From contig JAFDDW010000047.1 in NCBI GenBank assembly GCA_019310665.1, forward strand, positions 1-9,074: a DNA stretch of 9,074 nucleotides, given 5' to 3'. The DNA comes from Deltaproteobacteria bacterium. GTDB taxonomy: Bacteria > Desulfobacterota > Desulfobacteria > Desulfobacterales > JAFDCJ01. This document shows positions 1 through 6,858 of this stretch, piece by piece; the stretch's first letter is position 1, and each line of letters starts with the position of its first letter. Below the pieces are notes generated by a model. That model was given only the letters and a program-made list of their open reading frames with translations, made no database searches and was not told where the DNA came from. The translations under genes and the position numbers were made by a program.

Positions 1-29
1 ACCGTGCCCGAAGGGGGGGATCTTTTTAA

Positions 30-167
30 AGAAATGGATTGAACCGATACAGTTCCGTCAGCATTGCGGTTAGCGGCGTAAAAACAAAGTTGCAAAAGGA
101 TAGAAAATTTAAAGACCGCCTTGAACATATTGAACGCAACATCCTGAAAGGTCAAACGAAGACTTGA
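30..167 (+). CDS. Possible 3' end of an unidentified convergent gene (partial, possibly frameshifted)
   Basis: Frame beginning at 30 is open to a TGA at 165-167 and encodes a charged, amphipathic-looking tail that includes FKDRLEHIERNILKGQ. This looks like real protein, but I do not recognise the family. The same frame has a TAA at 27-29, while the frame starting at base 1 reads TVPEGGDLFKEMD up to a TGA at 40-42. The two open stretches overlap at 30-42, so one frameshift there would join them into a single C-terminus. The only start codon I see in the second frame is TTG at 39, with no convincing ribosome site. If real, the gene converges on the ligase with 9 nt between the two stop codons. 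It could equally be chance open frame. Confidence 0.25.
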   Translation, partial: RNGLNRYSSVSIAVSGVKTKLQKDRKFKDRLEHIERNILKGQTKT

Positions 168-176
168 TCCTAATTA

Positions 177-776
177 TCAGGCCTGCCACACTATTTGCTT
201 TTTCTCAGCATACCATCCGCCGGCAAGCGGGCCATATATTTCTTCGAGCTTGGCCCGTTTAAGTTTCATGGTCGGTGTGAGAAAGCCGTTTTCCGGCAGC
301 CATTCGTCCTTGACCACGGCAAAGAACGCCAGTTTCTCGTGGTGCGGCAGCGAGCTGTTTATGCTGTTGAGGTGCTCCGTAAGCTCACTTTCGATGGCGG
401 CCTTTCCACCTTGATCCAACGCACTTCGAGCTTCCTCCGATAGCATCACCACCCCATGCGGTTGGGGATAACCCACCCCGGTGACACAGCAGGCCTCGAC
501 GCGCGGATGGTTGGAAAGCAGGTTTTCGATGGGAGCCGGTGCAACGTACTTGCCCTTCGAGGTTTTGAACAGCTCTTTGGCCCGGCCGGTGATCTTCAGA
601 CGTCCTTTATCGTCGATTTCTCCCAAGTCGCCCGTCCTGAAAAAACCGTCCTCGGTAAAATCCTCTTTGGTCTTCTCCGGCATCTTGTAGTAACCCATCA
701 TGTTGCCCGGGCTCTTGACGAGGATCTCACCTTCCTCGCTGATTCTCTGCTGGACGTCAGGATATGGCGGACCCAC
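177..776 (-). CDS. C-terminal part (199 aa) of the acyl-CoA synthetase, possible GTG restart
   Basis: It continues in the same frame as the upstream part. Open frame resumes right after the TGA (from 806) with TKPGEVRPGYVG. The first plausible initiation codon is GTG at 774-776. A GGGGAGG tract at 791-797 lies 14 nt before it, farther than a normal ribosome site, so restart would be weak. It encodes the RTGDLG motif, the hinge, KELFKTSKGKY and the C-terminal lid with TPTMKLKR. An independent function is unlikely. It is best read as the other half of one interrupted gene, ending at TGA 177-179. Confidence 0.6.
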   Translation of the reverse strand: MGPPYPDVQQRISEEGEILVKSPGNMMGYYKMPEKTKEDFTEDGFFRTGDLGEIDDKGRLKITGRAKELFKTSKGKYVAPAPIENLLSNHPRVEACCVTGVGYPQPHGVVMLSEEARSALDQGGKAAIESELTEHLNSINSSLPHHEKLAFFAVVKDEWLPENGFLTPTMKLKRAKLEEIYGPLAGGWYAEKKQIVWQA

Positions 777-806
777 ATATCCCGGACGAACCTCCCCGGG
801 TTTGGT

Positions 807-1859
807 TCAGTGTGAATAGGCAAAGTTCTCGGTCATCGCGTAACCCTCGAGCAGCTCGAGCCCCAGGCGGCGATACCACGCGATAATCTCTTTGGGGATC
901 GGGGCTGAGCCTGAACCTGCAAATCGAACGTGATCGAGTCCCAGCTGTGTGAGGATTTTCTTTTTTACGATGCCTTTCAAAATAGGAATCTTGAGCAGGC
1001 GTTCAAGCTTTTTCGGAGGTAGTTTTTGGAAAACACCAAGCTGAAATTTGAGCCACAGCCGCGGCACCGAAATGAACAACGTGGGGCGAGCGCGCTGCAG
1101 ATCCTGTACAAAGGTATCGAGGCTGTCTGCAAAATACAGTGGAAAACCGGCATAAAAAGAGTGTGATTCGGCAACCCACCGTTCGAAGACATGCGATAAC
1201 GGCAGATAGGACAGCACCCGATCGTCTTCATGGGTGTTGAGATACTCCGATATGCCTTTGGCGCTCCGGTACAAGGCGTGAAAACTTAGCATGGCCCCTT
1301 TGGGATTTCCAGTGCTCCCGGACGTGTATATGATGGTCGCCATCTCGTCGGGGGAGCGTTCCGCCGGCTCAGCCAGCGGTTCGTGCTTGGCGACGATGTC
1401 GTCCCACTTTTCAACATCATTCTCAGGGGCAAGGGGAAAGGCGATCATGGGCAGATCCGCGGGCACTCCCTTTTTCATTTCATCCCAGACCGGATCGAGT
1501 TTACCCATAAAAAGAAGTTTCGACTCTGAGTGCTCAAGCGTGTATTGGACGATGTCTGCCGTCAGAATCGGGAAGATCGGAATGCTGACATGCCCCGCCA
1601 TCCAGATGGCCAAATCCGCCATTATCCAGTGTGCACAGTTTTTCGAGCACAGTGCGATGTGGCTGCGCTCGGGCAGATCGAGGCTTTTGAGATAGGCAGC
1701 CATGCGACGTGCCTCAACAACCGCCTCTTTCCACGTCCAAGTCTTGATGTTGTCATCCCCGCCACCCATCGGCTGGGTGAAGTACATGCGATCCGGAGCA
1801 TTCTTCTCCCAGTAGTATGCACATTCCAGTAGGTTTTTACAGTCAGCCGTGGGTCCCAT
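807..1859 (-). CDS. N-terminal part (350 aa) of the acyl-CoA synthetase, up to the in-frame TGA
   Basis: This is the product expected if the TGA at 807-809 is obeyed. It holds most of the large N-terminal domain, including the ATP-binding YTSGSTGNPKG loop and the GYAMTEN adenylate-binding motif, and ends in FAYSH. It lacks the RTGD ribose-binding Asp, the hinge and the C-terminal lid domain with the catalytic lysine, so it should not complete adenylation and thioester formation alone. The ribosome site is excellent. It follows the phosphatase gene after 180 nt, with its own possible promoter in between, so it may be transcribed separately. Confidence 0.75.
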   Translation of the reverse strand: MGPTADCKNLLECAYYWEKNAPDRMYFTQPMGGGDDNIKTWTWKEAVVEARRMAAYLKSLDLPERSHIALCSKNCAHWIMADLAIWMAGHVSIPIFPILTADIVQYTLEHSESKLLFMGKLDPVWDEMKKGVPADLPMIAFPLAPENDVEKWDDIVAKHEPLAEPAERSPDEMATIIYTSGSTGNPKGAMLSFHALYRSAKGISEYLNTHEDDRVLSYLPLSHVFERWVAESHSFYAGFPLYFADSLDTFVQDLQRARPTLFISVPRLWLKFQLGVFQKLPPKKLERLLKIPILKGIVKKKILTQLGLDHVRFAGSGSAPIPKEIIAWYRRLGLELLEGYAMTENFAYSH

Positions 1860-1897
1860 AGGTTACCTCCTCGTGAATTTAAAACGTTGCTGGTGGA

Positions 1898-1932
1898 TGT
1901 ATAGGACTATGAAAAATACAACATATTGTCAA
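1898..1932 (-). promoter_or_regulatory. Candidate sigma-70-type promoter for the acyl-CoA synthetase
   Basis: On the minus strand a perfect -35 hexamer TTGACA lies at 1932-1927. Downstream are two imperfect -10 candidates: CATAGT at 1911-1906, with a short 15-nt spacer, and TATACA at 1903-1898, with a long 23-nt spacer. Neither spacing is ideal, so the site is tentative. The position, about 40-70 nt before the ATG at 1859 and after the phosphatase stop, suits a promoter. Confidence 0.3.
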
Positions 1933-2001
1933 GGAGATAAGACTCAGGGGAAGCCGGATTCAATGGCGCATCTCAGATTGGGGCAACCACCACGGACAAC
2001 T

Positions 2002-2034
2002 CAATCAACCAATCATCCAATCAACCTAATCAAC
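2002..2034. repeat. Short imperfect tandem repeat, four units of 8-9 nt
   Basis: Four consecutive units read CAATCAAC, CAATCATC, CAATCAAC and CTAATCAAC. They lie only 5 nt beyond the stop codon of the phosphatase gene, in its 3' untranslated side. No coding role is apparent and no stem-loop is formed. The rest of the 180-nt gap (1860-2039) holds only the ligase ribosome site and the tentative promoter. Confidence 0.6.
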
Positions 2035-2039
2035 TATAT

Positions 2040-3722
2040 CTAATTAAGCCCATCACCCTTTATAATGACCAGGGTGATGTCGTCTTCGGATTTTTGTCCC
2101 CGGGTGAACTGGCTCAGTTCGTTATAAACGGCGTTTAAAATATCGCTGGATCCGGCCCTGGCGTTTTTTCTAATGATACTACGAAACCGCTCCTTGCCGA
2201 ACATTTCGCCCTGGCTGTTGACGGCTTCCCAGATGCCGTCTGTTCCGATGGCAATTATCTGGCCGTTGGTCAATCCGCCCATGTTATTTTCCTGGTAGGT
2301 AAAGTCTTCTTTCACTCCCAGGGCAACCCCGCTGCCTTTCAGTTCCTGAAATTCATCCCGCGCGGGATCATAAACAAGAGCGGGATCGTGGCCGGCCCGG
2401 ACCCAATCGATACGATCATTGTCGGGATCGATGGTCAGATAAAACAGGGTCATAAATCGGCCGCTCTCTAAAACATCCTGGGTCAGATGGTGGTTCATGG
2501 CCGTGATAATCTCTGAAATGGTTCCAGGCTGAGAGGCCCGCATTCGTAAAAAAGCCCGGGCGGTGGTCATCAGCAGGGCCGAATCCACGCCATGGCCGGA
2601 GATGTCTCCCACCACGACACTAAACGGGCCTTTTTTAGTATCACGCCGCCAGAGAAAATCAAAATAGTCGCCACCGATCTCATCGCAGGAGACATTGCGG
2701 CCGGCGATATCAAGTCCCGGCACCACCGGCTTTTCCTGGGGCAGCAAGCTTTTCTGGACCTCACCGGCAAGTGCCAGGGCTTTCTTGTGCTCGGTCATGT
2801 CTGTTACAAAAGCCATGTTGCCGATAACATTTCCCTTATCATCTCTGAGGGTGCTGCCGTGAATCAAAATCGGGACCTGACGGCCGTTCTTGGCAATGTA
2901 CGTGCCTTCAAGCTTTCTATATTCTTTGGCCATGATGCTCTCGCTGTGGGTCATCATAAACTGCTTGAATTCTTCGGTTGCCAAATCAAGGGGGGTCTTA
3001 CCAATGATTTCCTCCCGGGAGTATCCCAGCAATTTGCAATAAGCATCGTTGACATCAACAATACGCAGGCTTTCATCCATCAGAAGAAATCCTTCGCCGG
3101 CAGTTTCGACAATCCGGCGAAATTTTTCTTCACTTTTGCGCACCTTTTCTTCTGCCAGCCGGCGCGCGGTGATATCGACCAGTATGCCCTGATTATGGGT
3201 TTTGTTACCTGCCGCATCCCGCTCCACGGATGTCTGGTCTTCCACCCAGCGAACATCACCGTCTTTGGTTAAAAGCCGATACACCTGGGTGTATTCTTCC
3301 ACATCTTTTTCCGCGTAGTCTTTAATTTCCTCCCCCAGCGGCTCCATATCGTCCGGATGTACGATATCTCTGAAATGGATCCGACCGCTCAAAAACTCTT
3401 CGGCCGTATAGCCCATCTGTCGAATGTTGTCGGAGACATAAACCAGCGTGGATTTGTCATTTGCTTCTCGTCGGAAAAGGATTGCCGGGCTTTTGTCAAT
3501 GATCACCTCCGCCATGCGCAGGGCTTCTTCAGTCTGATCCCTGTCCAGGCATTCGCGCTCGAGGGCCCGGGCACGTTCCTCAAAACGGGCCTGCAACTGC
3601 TTATATGACTTTTCAACATCCGCCAGATGATTCTGCAAGGCCTCGGTTCCGGCCGCCTTCTGCCTCAGCGCCTTCAGCTCTTCGATCAGCTCATCTTTTG
3701 ATTTTCCCAAATCCGATTTCAT
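2040..3722 (-). CDS. PAS-PAS-PP2C serine phosphatase (RsbU/SpoIIE type)
   Basis: A 560-residue cytoplasmic signalling protein with no membrane segment or signal peptide. Residues about 5-70 are Glu/Lys/Leu-rich and likely coiled coil. PAS domain 1 spans about 72-188, with VYVSDNIRQMGY and a PAC-like tail; PAS domain 2 spans about 198-313, with VDVNDAYCKLLGYSREE. The PP2C/SpoIIE phosphatase domain spans about 318-557: after SLLPQE come EIGGDYFDF (Asp352), VGDISGHG (Asp373), RAGHDP 442-447, GTDG (Asp495) and DDIT (Asp547/548). These acidic residues bind the Mn/Mg pair in this family and all are present, so it should be active. Family members usually dephosphorylate an anti-sigma-factor antagonist, but no antagonist or anti-sigma kinase is in this window. 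The ATG at 3722 has ribosome site GAGGAAAGGA at 3731-3740, 8 nt away. The ligand of the PAS domains is unknown. Confidence 0.92.
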   Translation of the reverse strand: MKSDLGKSKDELIEELKALRQKAAGTEALQNHLADVEKSYKQLQARFEERARALERECLDRDQTEEALRMAEVIIDKSPAILFRREANDKSTLVYVSDNIRQMGYTAEEFLSGRIHFRDIVHPDDMEPLGEEIKDYAEKDVEEYTQVYRLLTKDGDVRWVEDQTSVERDAAGNKTHNQGILVDITARRLAEEKVRKSEEKFRRIVETAGEGFLLMDESLRIVDVNDAYCKLLGYSREEIIGKTPLDLATEEFKQFMMTHSESIMAKEYRKLEGTYIAKNGRQVPILIHGSTLRDDKGNVIGNMAFVTDMTEHKKALALAGEVQKSLLPQEKPVVPGLDIAGRNVSCDEIGGDYFDFLWRRDTKKGPFSVVVGDISGHGVDSALLMTTARAFLRMRASQPGTISEIITAMNHHLTQDVLESGRFMTLFYLTIDPDNDRIDWVRAGHDPALVYDPARDEFQELKGSGVALGVKEDFTYQENNMGGLTNGQIIAIGTDGIWEAVNSQGEMFGKERFRSIIRKNARAGSSDILNAVYNELSQFTRGQKSEDDITLVIIKGDGLN

Positions 3723-3755
3723 GCTACCAATCCTTTCCTCATGAGTTCATTATTG

Positions 3756-3896
3756 TTTAGACATCGATTCACCGCCCGCTTCGCTCGAGTCGCAGAGGAA
3801 TTTTTATCTCAACGGCAAACATAAAACAAATATTCTCTGCGCACTTTGCGGCTCTGCGGTGAATATGAGATTAGATCTCGATAAACAATGTCTAAA
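3756..3896. repeat. Nested foldback (palindromic) intergenic element, ~140 nt
   Basis: Three exact inverted pairs are nested around one centre: 3756-3764 with 3888-3896 (TTTAGACAT/ATGTCTAAA), 3767-3775 with 3856-3864 (ATTCACCGC/GCGGTGAAT) and 3791-3797 with 3835-3841 (CGCAGAG/CTCTGCG). A further CTCTGCG is at 3852-3858. Two small hairpins sit in the right arm (3867-3879 and 3884-3901). The CTCTGCG...GCGGTGAA type of sequence is one I recall as a common dispersed repeat in environmental bacterial genomes. It lies just upstream of the phosphatase ribosome site, so it may be in that gene's leader. No U-run follows it, so it is not a standard intrinsic terminator. Confidence 0.7.
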
Positions 3897-3949
3897 TTGT
3901 TATTGCCGCATTAGTAACCAAAACCCACTTCAGGGGACCATAAAATGCA

Positions 3950-3992
3950 GAGCGAAGCGACTCCACAATTCGTCATTCGACATTTGTCATTC
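3950..3992 (+). repeat. Dispersed repeat, copy 1 (inverted relative to 6859-6901)
   Basis: This 43-nt segment matches the reverse complement of 6859-6901 at 41 of 43 positions, including an exact 23-nt core at 3950-3972 that contains GCGAAGCGACTCC. It lies downstream of lpdA. No open frame, transposase or terminal target duplication is visible, so it is a small non-autonomous or REP-like element at most. Confidence 0.8.
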
Positions 3993-4023
3993 GTCATTCG
4001 AAGGTCATTCGACATTTGTCATT
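3972..4023. repeat. Pair of 20-nt direct repeats running into the lpdA stop codon
   Basis: The identical 20-mer GTCATTCGACATTTGTCATT occurs at 3972-3991 and 4004-4023, 32 nt apart start to start, with a further TCGTCATTCG between. The right-hand copy covers the lpdA stop codon (TGA at 4019-4021, minus strand), so the repeat supplies the stop. The first copy overlaps the dispersed repeat at 3950-3992. Confidence 0.85.
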
Positions 4024-5440
4024 TTTTGTTTAAAATGTGTGTGGCGCTGCCCAAAAACATCTCGGCGGCTTCACCTTCAGTTTCGGAAAGCGTCGGATGA
4101 GGATGAATGCTAAGGGCCATGTCTTCGGCCAGGGCTCCCATTTCAATGGCCAGCACGCCCTCTGAAATCAATCCCTCCGTATCGCGACCGGTGATGCCCA
4201 CCCCGAGGATCCGTCCGGTGTCCGGATCAACAATTATTTTGGTCAAACCTTCCGGCGCACCCATGGTGGTGGCCCGGCCTGAAAATTTCCACGGAAATCG
4301 CTGTACTTTTACAGATCGCTTCTCCTCGCGGGCCTGTTCTTCGGTCATACCGCACCAGGCAATCTGAGGATCAGTGTAAACCACCGCCGGAATTGCCCGG
4401 ACATCAAAAGCTGACGGTTGACCGGCAATGACTTCCGCTGCTACCTTGCCTTCCCGGGTCGCTTTATGGGCCAGCATCATACCCCCGGCAACATCGCCGA
4501 CGGCAAAGATTCTCTCATCTGTCGTCCGTTGCCGGTCATCCACGATGACAAATCCCTTTTCATCGAGTTCAACTTTGGTGTTTTCCAAACCCATATCGGT
4601 GGAACCCGGTTTACGGCCGATGGCAACCAGTACCCGGTCAAAAGTCTGCTGCGGCGGGTCGATGTCACCTTCCAACTTTACCTCGACCCCGCCTTCTTTT
4701 TCCGCCATTGCGACGACTTTGGTCTTAAGATGAATGCTGTCAAATATTTTATTTAGTTTGCGGTGCAGCGGCTGCACCAGATCCTGATCAACCCCGGCCA
4801 GCAGTCTGTCCTCCAACTCCACCAGGCTGACCCTGCTTCCCAGGGCCGCGTATACGGTTCCCAATTCCAGCCCCACATAGCCGCCCCCAAGAACAAGGAG
4901 TTTCTCGGGAATATCCGCCAGCGCCAAGGCACCGGTGGAACTCATGATTCGCCCCCCGGGCTTAAAGGTCGTGCCCGGAAACGGTATGGGGCGAGAGCCG
5001 GTTGCCAAAATGGCATGGCGGAATTTGATGTGGCTGACCTCGGAGTCATAAATTCGTGCCGTATCAGAGCCTTCAAATTTTACCTGCCCTTTTAACAGTT
5101 GAACACCCCTGCGGTCATTCAAACTGACCAGGCCGTTGGCCAGCTGGTCGATGACCTTGCCCTTCCAGGATCTCAGAGCCTCCAGATCAATGCGCGGTTT
5201 GTCGAATGCCACACCCATGGACTCGGCTTTGGCGGCATCGAAAATGAGTTCTGATAGATAAAGAAATGTTTTGGACGGAATGCAACCCTTAAAAAGACAT
5301 ACGCCTCCAGGCCGTGCTCCCGGGTCAACCATGGTCACATCCAGACCCAAATCGGCTGCTCTGAATGCAGCCGCATATCCCCCCGGTCCGCTGCCGATCA
5401 CAAGAACCTCGGCTTCCTGCGTTAACTCTCCCATTACCAT
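4019..5440 (-). CDS. lpdA: Dihydrolipoyl dehydrogenase (E3 of the 2-oxoacid dehydrogenase complex)
   Basis: This flavoprotein reoxidises the dihydrolipoyl arm of E2 and reduces NAD+ to NADH. At 473 residues it has normal family length. Seen in order: FAD-binding GSGPGGYAAA at 16-25; redox disulfide in GGVCLFKGCIPSK (Cys48 and Cys53); ATGSRP 146-151; NAD-binding GGGYVGLELG 185-194; second FAD motif AVGDVAGG 313-320; and the C-terminal HPHPTLSE with active-site His448 and Glu453. All catalytic residues are present. Fourth gene of the pdh operon, 112 nt after pdhC. Two in-frame ATGs are possible, at 5440 and 5434. The only ribosome-site-like sequence is a weak GGAAG at 5451-5455, 10 nt before the first, so I use 5440. 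Being last and without a good ribosome site, it may be made at a different level, and it could serve other lipoyl complexes too. Confidence 0.95.
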   Translation of the reverse strand: MVMGELTQEAEVLVIGSGPGGYAAAFRAADLGLDVTMVDPGARPGGVCLFKGCIPSKTFLYLSELIFDAAKAESMGVAFDKPRIDLEALRSWKGKVIDQLANGLVSLNDRRGVQLLKGQVKFEGSDTARIYDSEVSHIKFRHAILATGSRPIPFPGTTFKPGGRIMSSTGALALADIPEKLLVLGGGYVGLELGTVYAALGSRVSLVELEDRLLAGVDQDLVQPLHRKLNKIFDSIHLKTKVVAMAEKEGGVEVKLEGDIDPPQQTFDRVLVAIGRKPGSTDMGLENTKVELDEKGFVIVDDRQRTTDERIFAVGDVAGGMMLAHKATREGKVAAEVIAGQPSAFDVRAIPAVVYTDPQIAWCGMTEEQAREEKRSVKVQRFPWKFSGRATTMGAPEGLTKIIVDPDTGRILGVGITGRDTEGLISEGVLAIEMGALAEDMALSIHPHPTLSETEGEAAEMFLGSATHILNKK

Positions 5441-5552
5441 GTTTTATTATCTTCCAATACTATTTCATGTTTAAATACTGATAAGCAAGTTAAGTGAAAT
5501 TGAGCTTTTAAACCGTCAAAAATTCGATATTCGGGTTTCGAGTTTATCTTAT
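5441..5552. other. AT-rich pdhC-lpdA intergenic gap
   Basis: 112 nt with no open frame of note. The part next to the pdhC stop (about 5519-5544) contains TTCGATATTCGGGTTTCGAG, which is rich in TTCG/TCGA words like the repeats in the neighbouring gaps and may be a decayed relative. No clear promoter or terminator is visible; co-transcription of lpdA with pdhC is assumed. Confidence 0.5.
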
Positions 5553-6842
5553 TTATATCATTGAAATGAATAGCTCATCCGGGTCCTCCAGGGTATCAAC
5601 GAGAACCTTAAGGAAGCGGATGGCATCGGCCCCGTCCAACACCCGATGATCAATACAAAGCACAATCGGCATCATCAGCCGGGGGACAATCACGAAATCG
5701 TCTTTTCCCTTTTCCCTGACCACCGCTTGCATGCGCGCCTGGCCCACGCCTATAATGGCAACTTCGGGATAATTAATAATAGGCGCAAAAAACCCGCCCC
5801 CCATCGCGCCGGCATTGGAGATCGTAAATGTGCCGCCCTGCATTTCTTCCAGTGTCGTTTTACGGGTTCGGGTTCGCTGAACCAGATCATTAAGCTCGAC
5901 TGCCAGTTCTCTGATGCTTTTGCGGTCCACGTCGCGGACTACCGGAACAATCAGACCGCTGTCCGTGCTGACCGCCACACCGATATTATAATAATGCTTA
6001 ATGACGATTTCAGAATTGGCTGTATCCAGAGTGGCATTAAAATTTGGATAGGTTTTCAGCGCGGTTGCAATCGCCTTGATCGCAAAAATCGTCAGGGTCA
6101 ACTTGCCTCCGACAGCTTCAATTTCGGCCTTGTGCTTTTGCCGAAAGGCTTCCAGCTTTGTGACGTCCACCACGTCCTGGCTGTTGACATGGGGTATTTG
6201 CGACCAGGCCAGGGACATCTGCCTGGCGGTAGCTCTGCGGATGGAACGAAACGGGACGCGTTCCACCGAACCCCACTTCGTAAAATCAGGTAGTTCCGGT
6301 ACTGAAATAATAGTGCGCGGGCCTTCAGCTGCATCGACCGCAGATGCTGTGGCTGTTTCCCGGGCCACTTGTCCTTTATCCGCCGAGGCACGCACATCTT
6401 CGGCCGTCACCAACCCCGCCGGTCCTGTCGGCGTGACCCGGTGCAGATCGACTTCCAACTCCCGCGCCAGACGCCGGGTTGCCGGTGATGCCGGAACCGG
6501 TCCCGTTTGGGTCCGTACAGCCGAGGGAGATACGGCTGTTAAGGCTTCGGCAGGCGGCGCCGGCCCTTCGGTTTGTTTTTTCTCCTCAACTTCTTGGGCC
6601 TCCTCACCACCTGAAAAGGTCATCATGACATCACCGACGTTTACGATATCTCCCGGTTTGACCAATATTTCCTGAACGCTGCCGGTAAAAGGCGAAGGAA
6701 TTTCTACAGCAGCTTTATCGGTTTCAACCTCCAGAATGATATCGCCCTCGTTTACCTCCTGCCCGACGGTAACAGGGACAGCCAGGACTTCCCCCTCATG
6801 GATGCCTTCTCCCAGATCCGGCAGTTTGAATGATCTGGACAT
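5553..6842 (-). CDS. pdhC: Dihydrolipoamide acetyltransferase (E2 core of pyruvate dehydrogenase)
   Basis: This subunit forms the structural core of the complex and transfers the acyl group from the lipoyl arm to CoA. It has 429 residues in the classic three-part layout. One lipoyl domain occupies about 1-77, with ETDKA placing the lipoylated lysine at Lys43. A Pro/Ala/Glu-rich linker runs about 78-115. The peripheral subunit-binding domain is about 117-153 (ASPATRRLARELEVDL...GLVTAEDV). A second linker precedes the catalytic domain, about 193-429, which includes ISNAGAMGGG and the active-site IDHRVLDGAD with His399 and Asp403. Having a single lipoyl domain is normal for many bacterial E2s. 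The ribosome site GGGAGGA at 6846-6852 supports the ATG at 6842. It sits third in the pdh operon, after a 136-nt gap. An acetoin or branched-chain complex E2 cannot be fully excluded, but the E1 partners look pyruvate-type. Confidence 0.93.
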   Translation of the reverse strand: MSRSFKLPDLGEGIHEGEVLAVPVTVGQEVNEGDIILEVETDKAAVEIPSPFTGSVQEILVKPGDIVNVGDVMMTFSGGEEAQEVEEKKQTEGPAPPAEALTAVSPSAVRTQTGPVPASPATRRLARELEVDLHRVTPTGPAGLVTAEDVRASADKGQVARETATASAVDAAEGPRTIISVPELPDFTKWGSVERVPFRSIRRATARQMSLAWSQIPHVNSQDVVDVTKLEAFRQKHKAEIEAVGGKLTLTIFAIKAIATALKTYPNFNATLDTANSEIVIKHYYNIGVAVSTDSGLIVPVVRDVDRKSIRELAVELNDLVQRTRTRKTTLEEMQGGTFTISNAGAMGGGFFAPIINYPEVAIIGVGQARMQAVVREKGKDDFVIVPRLMMPIVLCIDHRVLDGADAIRFLKVLVDTLEDPDELFISMI

Positions 6843-6858
6843 TATTCCTCCCTTCTAG

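Larger units (their letters stand above)
177..1859 (-). pseudogene. AMP-forming long-chain acyl-CoA synthetase-like gene interrupted by one in-frame TGA
   Basis: The family activates a carboxylic acid with ATP to an acyl-adenylate and transfers it to CoA (ANL superfamily, FadD-like); the substrate cannot be read from sequence. Read through the TGA, the gene has 560 codons, the usual family length, all in one frame. Motifs by codon: P-loop-like YTSGSTGNPKG 178-188; YLPLSHVFER about 218-227; A5 motif GYAMTEN 339-345, where the usual GYGxTE has Ala for Gly; TGA at codon 351 (bases 807-809); then TKPGEVRPGYVG, RTGDLG about 408-413, ITGRAKELFKTSKGKY about 423-438, and the C-terminal catalytic-lysine segment TPTMKLKR with the likely Lys at about 532. 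The start ATG at 1859 has a strong ribosome site GAGGAGGT at 1865-1872, 5 nt upstream. Both sides of the TGA show normal conservation, so the lesion is either very recent, a sequence error, or tolerated. A ligase reading is sure; the status as pseudogene is not. Confidence 0.8.

Noticed and set aside
195..815. Plus-strand open frames opposite the ligase C-terminal half
   Set aside because: They lie antisense to a strongly conserved enzyme, have no ribosome sites and show no recognisable protein features.
177..1859. Genome-wide recoding of TGA to a sense codon
   Set aside because: pdhB and lpdA both end at TGA at the normal family length, so TGA works as a stop in this genome.
2592..3272. 226-codon plus-strand open frame opposite the PAS/PP2C gene
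   Set aside because: Shadow frame. The minus-strand frame carries all the phosphatase and PAS motifs.
3756..3896. Rho-independent terminator for the pdh operon
   Set aside because: The foldback is long and imperfect, and no U-run follows on the minus strand.
3950..4023. CRISPR array
   Set aside because: Only two 20-nt direct repeats separated by 12 nt, and the sequence between them is itself repeat-like. There is no spacer structure and no cas gene.
5646..6675. Plus-strand open frames of about 200 codons opposite pdhC
   Set aside because: Shadow frames of the E2 gene with low-complexity, unfamiliar translations.
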